Part shown: positions 47,556 through 56,308 of the stretch, in pieces
How the letters are laid out: each line of letters starts with the position of its first letter
How positions within the stretch are numbered: position 1 is the stretch's first letter
Assembly: GCF_004355185.1 (NCBI RefSeq)
Contig: NZ_CP037922.1
Coordinates: 496,001 to 560,000, forward strand
From: Hymenobacter radiodurans
GTDB lineage: Bacteria > Bacteroidota > Bacteroidia > Cytophagales > Hymenobacteraceae
Direction: 5' to 3'
DNA length: 64,000 bases
Made by a program: the position numbers and the translations under genes
The notes under the pieces: model-generated
The model's input: the letters and a program-made list of their open reading frames with translations, nothing else
Databases searched by the model: none
Told to the model about the DNA's origin: nothing

Positions 47556-49061
47556 TTAGTCTTCGCTGTAGGCCCAGTCGACACCAGTTTTCATGTCTTT
47601 AATGACAATGCCTTGCTGCTTAAGTGCCGCCCGAATCTGGTCTATCTTATCGTAGGCTTTGGTGGCTTTGGCTTCTTGGTAAAAATCCAGAGTCAAGTTT
47701 AGAAGCTGTTCGGCATTGGCGCGCGGCTCATCCTGCAGGCCCAAAATCTCGCTTACCAAAGTGCGGTAAGCAGTAGTTGCTTCTTCCAGCGCCGCTTCGC
47801 TTACCGTAGCTAATGTTGGCAGATTAGCAAAGAACCCATTGAGCTTGCGCAGCAGATTGAACAAGCTGGCGATAGCGCGCGCCGTATTCAAATCATCATT
47901 GAGCCCCACGAAGCAATCGGCGACGAGCTTACGCAGTTCGGCGTCGGCTTTCTCGGTGTCTTGTTGGCGCTCCGTTCCTTCGGGCAGGTTCAGCTTTTCC
48001 AGAAGGCGCAGCCCATTCATGAGCTTGCGGTAGCCTTTGCGAGCCGCCTGCATTGCCTCGTCCGATACATCGACGGGGCTACGGTAGTGTGCCTGCAACA
48101 GGAAGAAGCGAACCACCATAGGCGAGTAGGCCTGCGTAAGCGTAGCCGTGGGCCCCTTGAACATGCTGCCGAGCAGCACGAAGTTGCCTAGGCTTTTGCT
48201 CATCTTGGTACCGTTCACGGTTATCAGATTGTGATGTACCCAAAAGCGCGACTCGTCGGTGTGCGTGTGGCTGCCCTGGCTCTGCGCTATCTCGCACTCG
48301 TGGTGCGGGAACATCAGATCCAGACCGCCACCGTGAATGTCAGAAAGCTGGCCGAGGTACTTGCGGCTCATCGCCGAGCATTCGAGGTGCCAGCCGGGAA
48401 ATCCTTCGCCCCAGGGTGAAGGCCAGCGCATAATGTGCTCAGGCGACGCTTTTTTCCAGAGCGCAAAATCTAGAGGGCTCCGCTTCTCGTCCTGCCCGGC
48501 CAGCGTGTCGCGGGTACCGGCCAGCTGGTCGTCGATGCTACGATTGGAGAGCTTGCCGTAGCGGTCCTGCTCAGCATTATAGCGGGGCACATCGAAGTAC
48601 ACACTGCCGTTCACTTCATAGGCGAAACCATTGGCAATAATTTCCTCTACCATGCTGATCTGCTCCGTGATGTGGCCGCTGGCTTGGGGCTCAATATCGG
48701 GTGGTAAGCAACCCAGCGCTAGCATATTTTGGCGGTAGAGATTCACGAAGTGCTGGGCAATCTGCATGGGCTCTTGCCGCTGAGCGCGGGCGGCCTTTTC
48801 CATCTTGTCCTCGCCCTCATCGGCGTCACTTTCGAGGTGGCCTACATCGGTGATGTTGCGCACGTAGCGCACAGTGTAGCCAAGGTGGCGGAGGTAACGC
48901 GTGAGCACATCAAAAACTACGGGGCCGCGGGCGTTGCCCAAATGGGCCTCACTATATACGGTAGGACCGCATAAGTACACGCCAACGAAAGGCGACCGTA
49001 CAGGTTCGAATGCCTCTTTGCGGCGGCTGAGGGTGTTGTAGAGGGAAAGCGGGTGGTGCAT
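47556..49061 (-). CDS. cysS: Cysteinyl-tRNA synthetase
   Basis: A 501-residue class I aminoacyl-tRNA synthetase. The HIGH-type motif is [10 protein letters not shown], the KMSKS motif is [11 protein letters not shown], and the zinc ligands lie in [18 protein letters not shown] and [10 protein letters not shown]. It charges tRNA-Cys with cysteine. The start [20 protein letters not shown] agrees with family N termini. The anticodon-binding end is complete, ending [14 protein letters not shown] near-consensus -7 element, TACTTTTA, lies just upstream at 49065-49072 on the minus strand, differing at the last base. Confidence 0.98.
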   Translation of the reverse strand: MHHPLSLYNTLSRRKEAFEPVRSPFVGVYLCGPTVYSEAHLGNARGPVVFDVLTRYLRHLGYTVRYVRNITDVGHLESDADEGEDKMEKAARAQRQEPMQIAQHFVNLYRQNMLALGCLPPDIEPQASGHITEQISMVEEIIANGFAYEVNGSVYFDVPRYNAEQDRYGKLSNRSIDDQLAGTRDTLAGQDEKRSPLDFALWKKASPEHIMRWPSPWGEGFPGWHLECSAMSRKYLGQLSDIHGGGLDLMFPHHECEIAQSQGSHTHTDESRFWVHHNLITVNGTKMSKSLGNFVLLGSMFKGPTATLTQAYSPMVVRFFLLQAHYRSPVDVSDEAMQAARKGYRKLMNGLRLLEKLNLPEGTERQQDTEKADAELRKLVADCFVGLNDDLNTARAIASLFNLLRKLNGFFANLPTLATVSEAALEEATTAYRTLVSEILGLQDEPRANAEQLLNLTLDFYQEAKATKAYDKIDQIRAALKQQGIVIKDMKTGVDWAYSED

Positions 49062-49369
49062 GCGGTAAAAGTAAGTACTTACAGCGTGGTAAGCTTAAGG
49101 GATAGCAACTGGTACGTGGTTTAATGGTTATCGATCAACCAGAAACAAAAGCTGCATTTCTAGCCTTAGAGACTACTTTATTGGTACAAAATTCTTCCAG
49201 CTAGTATATAAAGTTCAATAGGTAGTTTAAACCTGAAGCAGATAGTAATAAAATAATGGCCTGTGATTGGTTCTTGTTAAGCCTAAAAAAAGCCCCCCAC
49301 ACCATTATAGACATCATAAAGACCATTCTGCCTGGACGCAAAACAATCTTCTCCGAGCCATCGGTCGCT
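49062..49369. other. Gap of 308 bases between cysS and the EEP-fold gene
   Basis: Contains a T-tail copy of the G6 motif at 49286-49299 (AAAAAAAGCCCCCCAC) and no gene or RNA that I can support. The motif lies downstream of the EEP gene's stop, where a terminator would be, but lacks a second arm. Confidence 0.5.
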
Positions 49370-50479
49370 TTACTTCAGCCGGTATGTGCCCGAGGTAGGA
49401 AAGTGGTCGGAGTATGGAATTTCGTAATGCACCTGAAATTCTTCTACTAGCCAGCGCGGGCCAGCAAACTGGTGGTCGATGCGCACGAAGGGCAGGCGGC
49501 CATTATAAGTAGAGCCCACGCCCGTACCGACGGTAGTCCAAGCGTTTTGAAAATGGTCGGCGAGTTGATCGTAGGTGTAACTGTATGGAAGATCGTTCAA
49601 GTCGGCGCAGAGCAGAATAGGGTAGCGGCACCGTTCAAAACGTCGCATGAGTGTATCGATCTGCACACTGCGCGCAATGAGACCACGCTTGTAGCGGCGC
49701 AGCAGTCCGCGGCCTTCCCGCTTCAGGCCTTCTCGGCTCGAATAGCTATCGACAATGGCTTTTTCCTCCATGCTCATGCTCTGGAGATGAAAGTTGTACA
49801 CCCGAATCGTGTCGCCAGCGGGCAGCCGGACGTCGGCAAACATGGCGTGATTCTGCGTGAGCTTGCCGAAGGAAATGGTGCCTCGCTTTACAATCGGAAA
49901 GCGCGAAAAGATGGCCAGACCAAACTCCGCCCCAATGCTATTGGTCAATGTTTTGGATACAAAAGCCCCCCGGCCGGCTTGCTGCCCAATTTTATCTACC
50001 GAACGGAATACCTGGCCGTCCTCCCGCGAACCGCGGGGCTCGTTGTAAAACTCCTGCAGACACAGCACATCGGCGGAGTTATCGGCCAGCCACTGAATCA
50101 TCTTTTTAGAAGAGGCCAGATCAGGGTCGCGGAGCTGCGGGTATACGTTGAAGATGCGCACGTTAGCACTCAGCAGCCGCAACTGCCGATCAGCTTTGCC
50201 GGTAGGTGCTTGGGCCGTATGCAGCGGATGCAGCGCCATGCCTCGTTGAAAATGCGGCCAGGTTAGCAAGGCGGCCAGCAGGGGCAGCGCCGCCACGCGC
50301 CAGTCGCGCAGAAACCAGTAAACGACAGCAAGCAGATTTAGCGCCAGCGCCACGGGTAAGGTAAGAGCTCCAAACGACGCTGGCCAGAACGTATGAGCCG
50401 GAATCTGCACGCACCCAATAGCTACCAAAAGCCATAGCAATACCAGCAGAGTGCACTTGAAAGCGAAGGAGCGACGCAC
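49370..50479 (-). CDS. Membrane-anchored endonuclease/exonuclease/phosphatase-fold protein
   Basis: A 369-residue protein starting with GTG (MRRSFAFKCTLLVLLWLL). Three N-terminal membrane segments cover about residues 5-75, followed by a periplasm- or cytosol-facing EEP domain: the metal Glu in VLCLQEFYNEPRG, VYNFHLQSM, LLCADLNDLPYSYTYDQL, the active site IDHQFAG, and the final His in YSDHFPTSG. The domain resembles bacterial AP endonuclease or sphingomyelinase-like phosphodiesterases. With membrane helices, a lipid- or surface-related phosphodiesterase is likelier than DNA repair (inference). The -7 element TACCTTTG lies about 30 bases upstream. It carries a T-tail G6 motif at 49961-49974. 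Confidence 0.85.
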   Translation of the reverse strand: MRRSFAFKCTLLVLLWLLVAIGCVQIPAHTFWPASFGALTLPVALALNLLAVVYWFLRDWRVAALPLLAALLTWPHFQRGMALHPLHTAQAPTGKADRQLRLLSANVRIFNVYPQLRDPDLASSKKMIQWLADNSADVLCLQEFYNEPRGSREDGQVFRSVDKIGQQAGRGAFVSKTLTNSIGAEFGLAIFSRFPIVKRGTISFGKLTQNHAMFADVRLPAGDTIRVYNFHLQSMSMEEKAIVDSYSSREGLKREGRGLLRRYKRGLIARSVQIDTLMRRFERCRYPILLCADLNDLPYSYTYDQLADHFQNAWTTVGTGVGSTYNGRLPFVRIDHQFAGPRWLVEEFQVHYEIPYSDHFPTSGTYRLK

Positions 50480-50508
50480 GAATAGTTAACCCTTAATGAC
50501 GGAGCCCC

Positions 50509-50517
50509 CAAAGGTAG
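50509..50517 (-). promoter_or_regulatory. -7 promoter element of the EEP-fold gene
   Basis: CAAAGGTA on the plus strand, TACCTTTG on the minus strand, an exact TAnnTTTG match. The exact base may be off by one. Confidence 0.65.
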
Positions 50518-50566
50518 CGCATGCACCGGGAAAGCCGCTGACACGCTTCCGATATTAAGCGACGCA

Positions 50567-50582
50567 CCGGGGGGCAAATTTC
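50567..50582 (+). repeat. Intergenic A-tail copy of the G6 motif
   Basis: CCGGGGGGCAAATTTC lies between divergent genes, in a noncoding stretch. Confidence 0.7.
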
Positions 50583-50659
50583 CGCTTCTGACCAGACTTG
50601 AACTAGCTGAACCAGCCTCAATAAATCGTAGCTTGCGCTATCCTTATTTAGCTGACAAT

Positions 50660-53600
50660 ATGCTGTATTCTACTGTTCGCTTACTTCTATCTACCGTTCT
50701 GCTTGCAGCTTCTGTCGTAGTGCCAGTGCAGGCCAAGCCTGCCGCATCGGCCCCAACTACCAAATCATTAGAGTTTGTGGAAAATCGGGGTCAGTGGGAT
50801 GCCCGCGCGCACTATATGGCCGAGCTCCCTGGCGGGCGACTGTTCCTCGAAAAAACAGGTTTCACCTACGCCTTCGCTGATCCTCAGGCCTTACGCCACC
50901 ACCAGGAGCACACAACCTCTGGCAGCGGACCCGTCTCGGAAAAACTGCGGGCCCACGCCTACCGCGTCACCTTTGAAGGCGGCAGTTCAGGCACCGTTCT
51001 TACTCCCGATGAGCCAACGGCAGGGTTTCGAAATTACTTTCTGGGTAATGATGCCAAGCATTGGGCCGCCAAGGTGCGGGGGTTTCGGCAGGTTAACTAT
51101 GCCAATGTGTATCCGCGCATCAGCGCCAAAGTGTACGAGAATGCGGGGGGCAATTTGGAGTACGATTTTACCGTGCAGCCAGGCGGCAAGCCATCCAACA
51201 TTCGCCTGCGCTATACTGGCGCCGAGCGTCTGAGCCTGGAGAACGGTCAGCTAGTAGTGCAAACTAGTGTGGGCATCGTTACGGAGCAAATGCCGAAAGC
51301 TTGGCAGGAAATAAATGGGCAGCGGGTACCGGTGACGTGTGCCTTTGTGCTGGAGAAAAACGTAGTCAGCTTCCGATTGGGCACTTATGACTCCCGCCAA
51401 CCTCTCATCATCGACCCCACGGTCATTTTTTCCTCCTTCACCGGCTCCACTGCTGATAACTGGGGCTACACAGCTACTTATGACGCGCAAGGCAACATGT
51501 ACTCCGGCGGTATCGTGTTCGGGCTGGGCTATCCGGCGTCTCCGGGAGCCTTTAGCCAAAGCTTTGGGGGCGGAGTTGATGTCGCTATTATCAAATACAA
51601 CACAAGTGCGCGCGGCAGTGCCGCCCGCTTGTATGCCACGTACCTGGGGGGCAATTTGATTGACGCTCCGCATAGCCTGGTGGTGAACAGTCAGAACGAG
51701 CTGATTATTCTGGGCTCCACGGGTTCCAGCAACTTCCCCGTTTCCCGTACCACGTTCGACGATTCCTTCAACGGCGGGCCCCGGGTTGATCCACAGGCCG
51801 GCGGACCAGGAATGAATTATGATGCGGGAGCCGACATATTTTTGGCCAAGCTCAATAGCACCGGCAGCACGCTGGTAGCTTCCACTTTTATCGGCGGAAG
51901 CGGCACAGACGGTATTATTCAAGGTAATACAGGACTGACCCAAAACTATGGCGACGAATTTCGGGGTGATGTAATTACCGATACGGAAGGAAACGTGTAC
52001 ATCGCCTCTACCACTACGAGCACGAACTTTCCCGCCCGCAATAGTTTTCGCAATGCTCCCTTGGGGGCAATTCTGATGCGGTTGTCTTGAAGCTGTCCGC
52101 CGATTTTCGCACGGTGGTTTGGGCAAGCTACTTGGGAGGTTCCGGAGCCGATGGCGCCTATTCTATCCAGATAGACGACGACCGTAACGTATATGTAAGC
52201 GGCGGCACCACCAGTACAAACTTAGCGGGTACTAGCGGTCGATATCAGCCCCAGCTGCGCGGTGGTGTCGATGGGTTTGTGGCGCGCATCAGCAGCGATG
52301 GCTTGGCTTTAACGCACGCTACCTACGTGGGCACTCCCGAAACGGACCAAACGTACTTCCTGCAATTAGACGCTGTTGCCAACATCTATATATTAGGTCA
52401 GACGCGGGGTAGTTTTCCCCGCACGCCTGGTTTGTACGGTGTCGATAACGGCCGTCAGTTTGTGCAGAAGCTTGACAATACGCTCACCACGAGTTTGTAT
52501 TCGACCACCTTTGGCAGCGGTCGTGCCGCCCCCGACTTATCGCTGACAGCTTTCTTGGTTGATGATTGCGAGCGTATCTACGTGAGTGGTTGGGGAGGTA
52601 GTACTAATTCCAACGGCGGTAATACGCAAGGCTTGCCTACTACCGCCGATGCCTCGCAGCGCACCACCGACGGCTCCGACTTCTACATCGTCCAGTTTAC
52701 GCCCGGTATGAAGGCCATAGAATACGCCACTTTTTTTGGTCAGAATGGCGGCCGGGGCGAACACGTCGACGGCGGCACTTCTCGCTTTGATAAGCGTGGC
52801 GCCATCTACCAAGCCGTCTGCGGGGGCTGCGGAGGCAGTTCTGGCTTTCCCGTGCCACCGGGGGCCAATTATTATAGCACCACCAATAATGCAGGCAACT
52901 GCAATAACGCCGCGTTCAAAATTGACTTTGCGGCCCAGGTTGTAAATCCGGGGCCCAATCGTACGGTGTGCTACAACGCCGGGCCGCAACGCTTGGGCGG
53001 CACTCCAACTGGTGGCATCTGGAGCGGCCCCGGCGTAACAGCCATTGCTGGCGGAGGCTATCAGTTTACTCCCAGTGCTTCCTTAGTGGGCCGCAATACA
53101 CTAACTTATACCGTGAACACAACGGGGGTATGCTTAAGCACTAAGCTGCTGCGCATGACGGTAACCCCCGAAGCGGTTATCACATTTGCCCCCCCGGCCA
53201 TCGTGTGTAGCAATACTACTGCTGTGCCGCTCACCGCTACACCCGCCGGTGGCACCTTCAGCGGGCGCGGCGTCACGGGCAGTACGTTCAACCCAAGCGC
53301 GGCCGGTGTAGGCACCCATGTTCTAACTTACACGCTGGCCGATACGCTCGGCTGCGGCACCCTATCCCGCACCATTGTAGTGGATGCCCAGCCCACCGTA
53401 TCTGCTGGCCGTGATACCACGCTTTGCTCTGATCAGACAAGGGCGTTCCGTCTTTTGCGCGCCTCACCAGCCGGGGGCGTCTGGAGTGGTACCGGGGTGA
53501 CGGCCGATGGAATGTTCACCCCACCTAACACTAATAATCTGGGGGGCATTTTTAGCATCGACTATACTGTAACTGTAGGGGTTTGCAAAATCGTCTCTAC

Positions 53601-54123
53601 TCGTAAAGTAATCATCGCGCCCACTTCATCCACCAACGTAAGTCTGAATACGCCTGAGTGCCAGGCGGCCCCCGAGTACACAGGCTTAGCACCCTTCACA
53701 ATGCAATTTTCGCCCATATTGGCCGGTGGTAGCTTCAGCTGGGATTTCGGCGACGGTACGACTTCTAATGAGGAATCGCCTAGCCATGTATATGAAAACC
53801 CCGGTACGTACCCCGTTCAGCTTACGGCCCGGTACGCGGGGTGCACTGTCGTCACGCAGTTTGCGGCCGTACGAGTAGGGAAGGTGCAAATGCCGAATAT
53901 TTTTACGCCCAACAACGACAACCTAAACGATACATTTGCCCCCCGCATTAGCTGCAAGAACGCCCACCTGACGGTATTTACCCGCTGGGGTAGCAAAGTG
54001 TACGAAGCGGACAATTATCAGAATGACTGGGGCGGCGACAAGCTACCTGATGGTGTGTACTATTATCTGCTGCGCGACACGGAAGGCAAATCAGCGAAAG
54101 GCTGGGTAGAGATAAAACGCTAG
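50660..54123 (+). CDS. SBBP/PKD-repeat secreted protein with type B (gliding-type) sorting domain; one frame break
   Basis: About 1154 residues if one G is restored at 52063-52067; then APLGGNSDAVVLKLSADFRT joins both halves. The signal peptide starts MLYSTVRLLLSTVLLAASVV. SBBP (beta-propeller) repeats follow, with forms such as IKYNTSARGSAARLYATYLG and LKLSADFRTVVWASYLGGSG, then Ig-like repeats with GGxxSGxGV turns (GGIWSGPGVT, GGTFSGRGVT), a PKD domain SFSWDFGDGTTSNEESPSHV, and a C-terminal type B sorting domain beginning VQMPNIFTPNNDNLNDTF. It is probably exported by the type IX system and attached to the cell surface. Several G6 copies lie in the repeats. Confidence 0.86.
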
Positions 54124-54181
54124 GCTACTACCGCTCAAATCATGTCATCGACGCAGCCTTGCATTCAGCCGAATATTGTAC

Positions 54182-54189
54182 TATCTTTG
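54182..54189 (+). promoter_or_regulatory. -7 promoter element of rimP-nusA-infB
   Basis: TATCTTTG, exact TAnnTTTG, just upstream of a terminator-like hairpin. Confidence 0.75.
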
Positions 54190-54207
54190 CACCAGCAATG
54201 AAGTTAA

Positions 54208-54239
54208 AAAGAGGGGACGAGTCGTCCCCTCTTTCTTTT
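54208..54239 (+). promoter_or_regulatory. Leader hairpin of the rimP-nusA transcript, terminator-like
   Basis: AAAGAGGGGACGA (54208-54220) and TCGTCCCCTCTTT (54222-54234) are exact reverse complements, followed by CTTTTG. It starts only about 15 bases after the expected start of transcription and ends about 20 bases before rimP. This could be an attenuator by which NusA or another factor controls its own operon (inference). Confidence 0.7.
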
Positions 54240-54258
54240 GTCACCTAGTTCAGTCTTT

Positions 54259-54732
54259 ATGCACTTTGACCGTACCCAACTGCTCGAAATGCTCCAGGAA
54301 AGCTTATCTGGCCCGGAGTTATTCGTAGTGGGCCTTACTGTGTCCGACTCTGCCGTTCGCCCCAAGATTACGGCTATCCTAGACAGTGAGCAGGGTATGG
54401 GTATTGAAGAATACGCTCGTGTAAGTCGCCGCTTGGCTCACCGTATCGACGAGGCATATGGCGAAGAAGCCAGTTATACTCTGGAAGTTACCTCCCCCGG
54501 GGCCGACCAGCCGCTAGCTGATTCTCGCCAGTACACCCGCCACGTGGGCCGCAAGTTGCAGCTAAAACTCACGGATGGCACTGAGAAGATCGGTGCTCTC
54601 GAAGCGACTGAGACAGAAGGCATCCAACTGGCTGAGGAAATAAAAGAAAAGAGTAAAACGAAGACGCTGCCCACCGCATTTATCCCCTTCTCAACTATCG
54701 CGGAGGCTAGGGTCGTGATTTCATTTAAATAG
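54259..54732 (+). CDS. rimP: Ribosome maturation factor RimP
   Basis: A 157-residue protein starting MHFDRTQLLEMLQESLSGPE; an upstream TTG lies in the hairpin tail and is not used. The RimP signature is PKITAILDSEQGMGIEEYAR followed by VSRRLAHRIDE and YTLEVTSPGADQPLADSRQY. RimP is needed for maturation of the 30S subunit. The C-terminal SH3-like domain ends TIAEARVVISFK. It is the first gene of the rimP-nusA-infB order, which is conserved in most bacteria. A G6 motif copy follows in the gap before nusA. Confidence 0.95.
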   Translation: MHFDRTQLLEMLQESLSGPELFVVGLTVSDSAVRPKITAILDSEQGMGIEEYARVSRRLAHRIDEAYGEEASYTLEVTSPGADQPLADSRQYTRHVGRKLQLKLTDGTEKIGALEATETEGIQLAEEIKEKSKTKTLPTAFIPFSTIAEARVVISFK

Positions 54733-54780
54733 GAATGCAGGTTTTCTTGAATGAAGCCTCTCACCCGGCTTTATTCAACT

Positions 54781-54796
54781 TCTGGGGGGCAAATTT
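54781..54796 (+). repeat. Intergenic A-tail copy of the G6 motif between rimP and nusA
   Basis: TCTGGGGGGCAAATTTCC lies in the 170-base gap, with no complementary arm. Confidence 0.75.
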
Positions 54797-54902
54797 CCAG
54801 CCCTAGCAACTGCTGCTTAACCGGTAATATCTGCTTAAATTGTAACTGCTGCTTGCTTTTCGCATCTGCGCAATCTCTTTAAATCTGCAAAATCTGTGAT
54901 TT

Positions 54903-56186
54903 ATGAACAGCAACGTGCTAATTGAATCGTTCGCCGAGTTCGCCCGCTCCAAGAACATCGACCGTCCCACAATGATGAGCATTCTGGAGGACGTGTTTCG
55001 CACGATGATCCGGAAAAAGTACACGACTGACGAGAACTTCGACGTAATTTTAAACGTGGACCAAGGTGACTTGGAAATTTGGCGTAACCGCGAAATCGTG
55101 GACGACAATTCTGAGGATATCTGGGATTTCGATAAAATTCCGTTGACCGAAGCCCAGAAAATCGAAGCCGACTTTGAAGTAGGCGAGCAAGTAGCCGAAG
55201 AGGTAAAGCTCGAGGACTTTGGTCGCCGTGCGGTGCTCATGGCGCGTCAAACGTTGATTCAACGAGTGAAAGATTTAGAGCGCGACCATCTCTACCAGCA
55301 ATACAAAGACCAGGTAGGCGAAATCGTGACCGGCGAAGTATATCAGGTTTGGAGCCGTGAGGCGCTTATCTTAGATAAAGAAGAAAACGAACTGGTACTG
55401 CCCAAGTCGGAGCAAATCCCGAAAGACCGTTACCGCAAGGGTGACAACGTACGTGCTGTAGTGCACCGCGTTGAAATTATTAATGGTACACCCAAAATCA
55501 TCTTGTCGCGGGCTGCACCAGCCTTTTTGGAGCGTTTGTTTGAGCAGGAAGTGCCCGAGATTTATGATGGTCTAATCACCATCAAGAATATTGTGCGCGA
55601 ACCCGGTGAGCGGGCGAAAGTTGCTGTAGAAAGCTACGACGACCGTATTGACCCGGTAGGTGCTTGCGTAGGTATGAAAGGTGCTCGTATTCATGCTGTT
55701 GTGCGTGAGTTAGAGAACGAGAATATTGACGTTATCAACTACACAGATAACTTAGAGCTATATATTCAGCGGGCATTATCGCCTGCTAAGATTGGCTCGA
55801 TGAAAATCAATGAACAAACTGGTAGGGTTTCCGTGTTCTTAAAGCCCGACCAAGTGAGTTTGGCCATTGGCCGCGGCGGTGCCAACATCAAATTGGCCAG
55901 CCGTTTGGTAGGAATGGAAATTGATGTGTTCCGCGAAGCCGGTGACTACGACGAGGATATCGCCCTCGACGAGTTCCAGGACGAAGTAGAGCCTTGGATA
56001 CTGGCTGAATTGAAAAAAATCGGCCTTGACACGGGCCGCGCCGTACTAGCCGTCAGCAAGGAAGATATCGTGCGCCGCACGGAACTGGAAGAGGAAACTG
56101 TCGAAGACCTCTTCCGCATCATCAAGCAAGAATTCGACGACAACGAAGAACAGGAAGAACAAGCAAATTCCGGCGACGCGCAATGA
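54903..56186 (+). CDS. nusA: Transcription termination/antitermination factor NusA
   Basis: A 427-residue protein starting MNSNVLIESFAEFARSKNID. The N-terminal domain binds RNA polymerase; the S1 domain is at about residues 135-200 (VGEIVTGEVYQVWSREALIL), followed by two KH domains: KH1 with DPVGACVGMKGARIHAVVRE and KH2 with LAIGRGGANIKLASRLVGME. The C-terminal tail is very acidic (EQEFDDNEEQEEQANSGD), unlike the repeat domains of enterobacterial NusA. It modulates pausing, termination and antitermination, and may act on its own leader hairpin at 54208. It ends 35 bases before the next gene's coding frame begins. Confidence 0.97.
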   Translation: MNSNVLIESFAEFARSKNIDRPTMMSILEDVFRTMIRKKYTTDENFDVILNVDQGDLEIWRNREIVDDNSEDIWDFDKIPLTEAQKIEADFEVGEQVAEEVKLEDFGRRAVLMARQTLIQRVKDLERDHLYQQYKDQVGEIVTGEVYQVWSREALILDKEENELVLPKSEQIPKDRYRKGDNVRAVVHRVEIINGTPKIILSRAAPAFLERLFEQEVPEIYDGLITIKNIVREPGERAKVAVESYDDRIDPVGACVGMKGARIHAVVRELENENIDVINYTDNLELYIQRALSPAKIGSMKINEQTGRVSVFLKPDQVSLAIGRGGANIKLASRLVGMEIDVFREAGDYDEDIALDEFQDEVEPWILAELKKIGLDTGRAVLAVSKEDIVRRTELEEETVEDLFRIIKQEFDDNEEQEEQANSGDAQ

Positions 56187-56267
56187 GTGCGCGGCGGCCG
56201 GTCCGGCAAGGGCGTTGAATTGTGCCAAGCGGCGCTATTCAACGCCGTTCGGCAAGATTTAATGTAG

Positions 56268-56275
56268 TACCTTTG
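56268..56275 (+). promoter_or_regulatory. -7 promoter element of infB
   Basis: TACCTTTG, exact TAnnTTTG, 33 bases before the infB ATG. It gives infB a possible separate transcript within the nusA-infB order. Confidence 0.7.
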
Positions 56276-56308
56276 CACCTCAATACGAGTATCGTTCGCG
56301 AGCACAGA

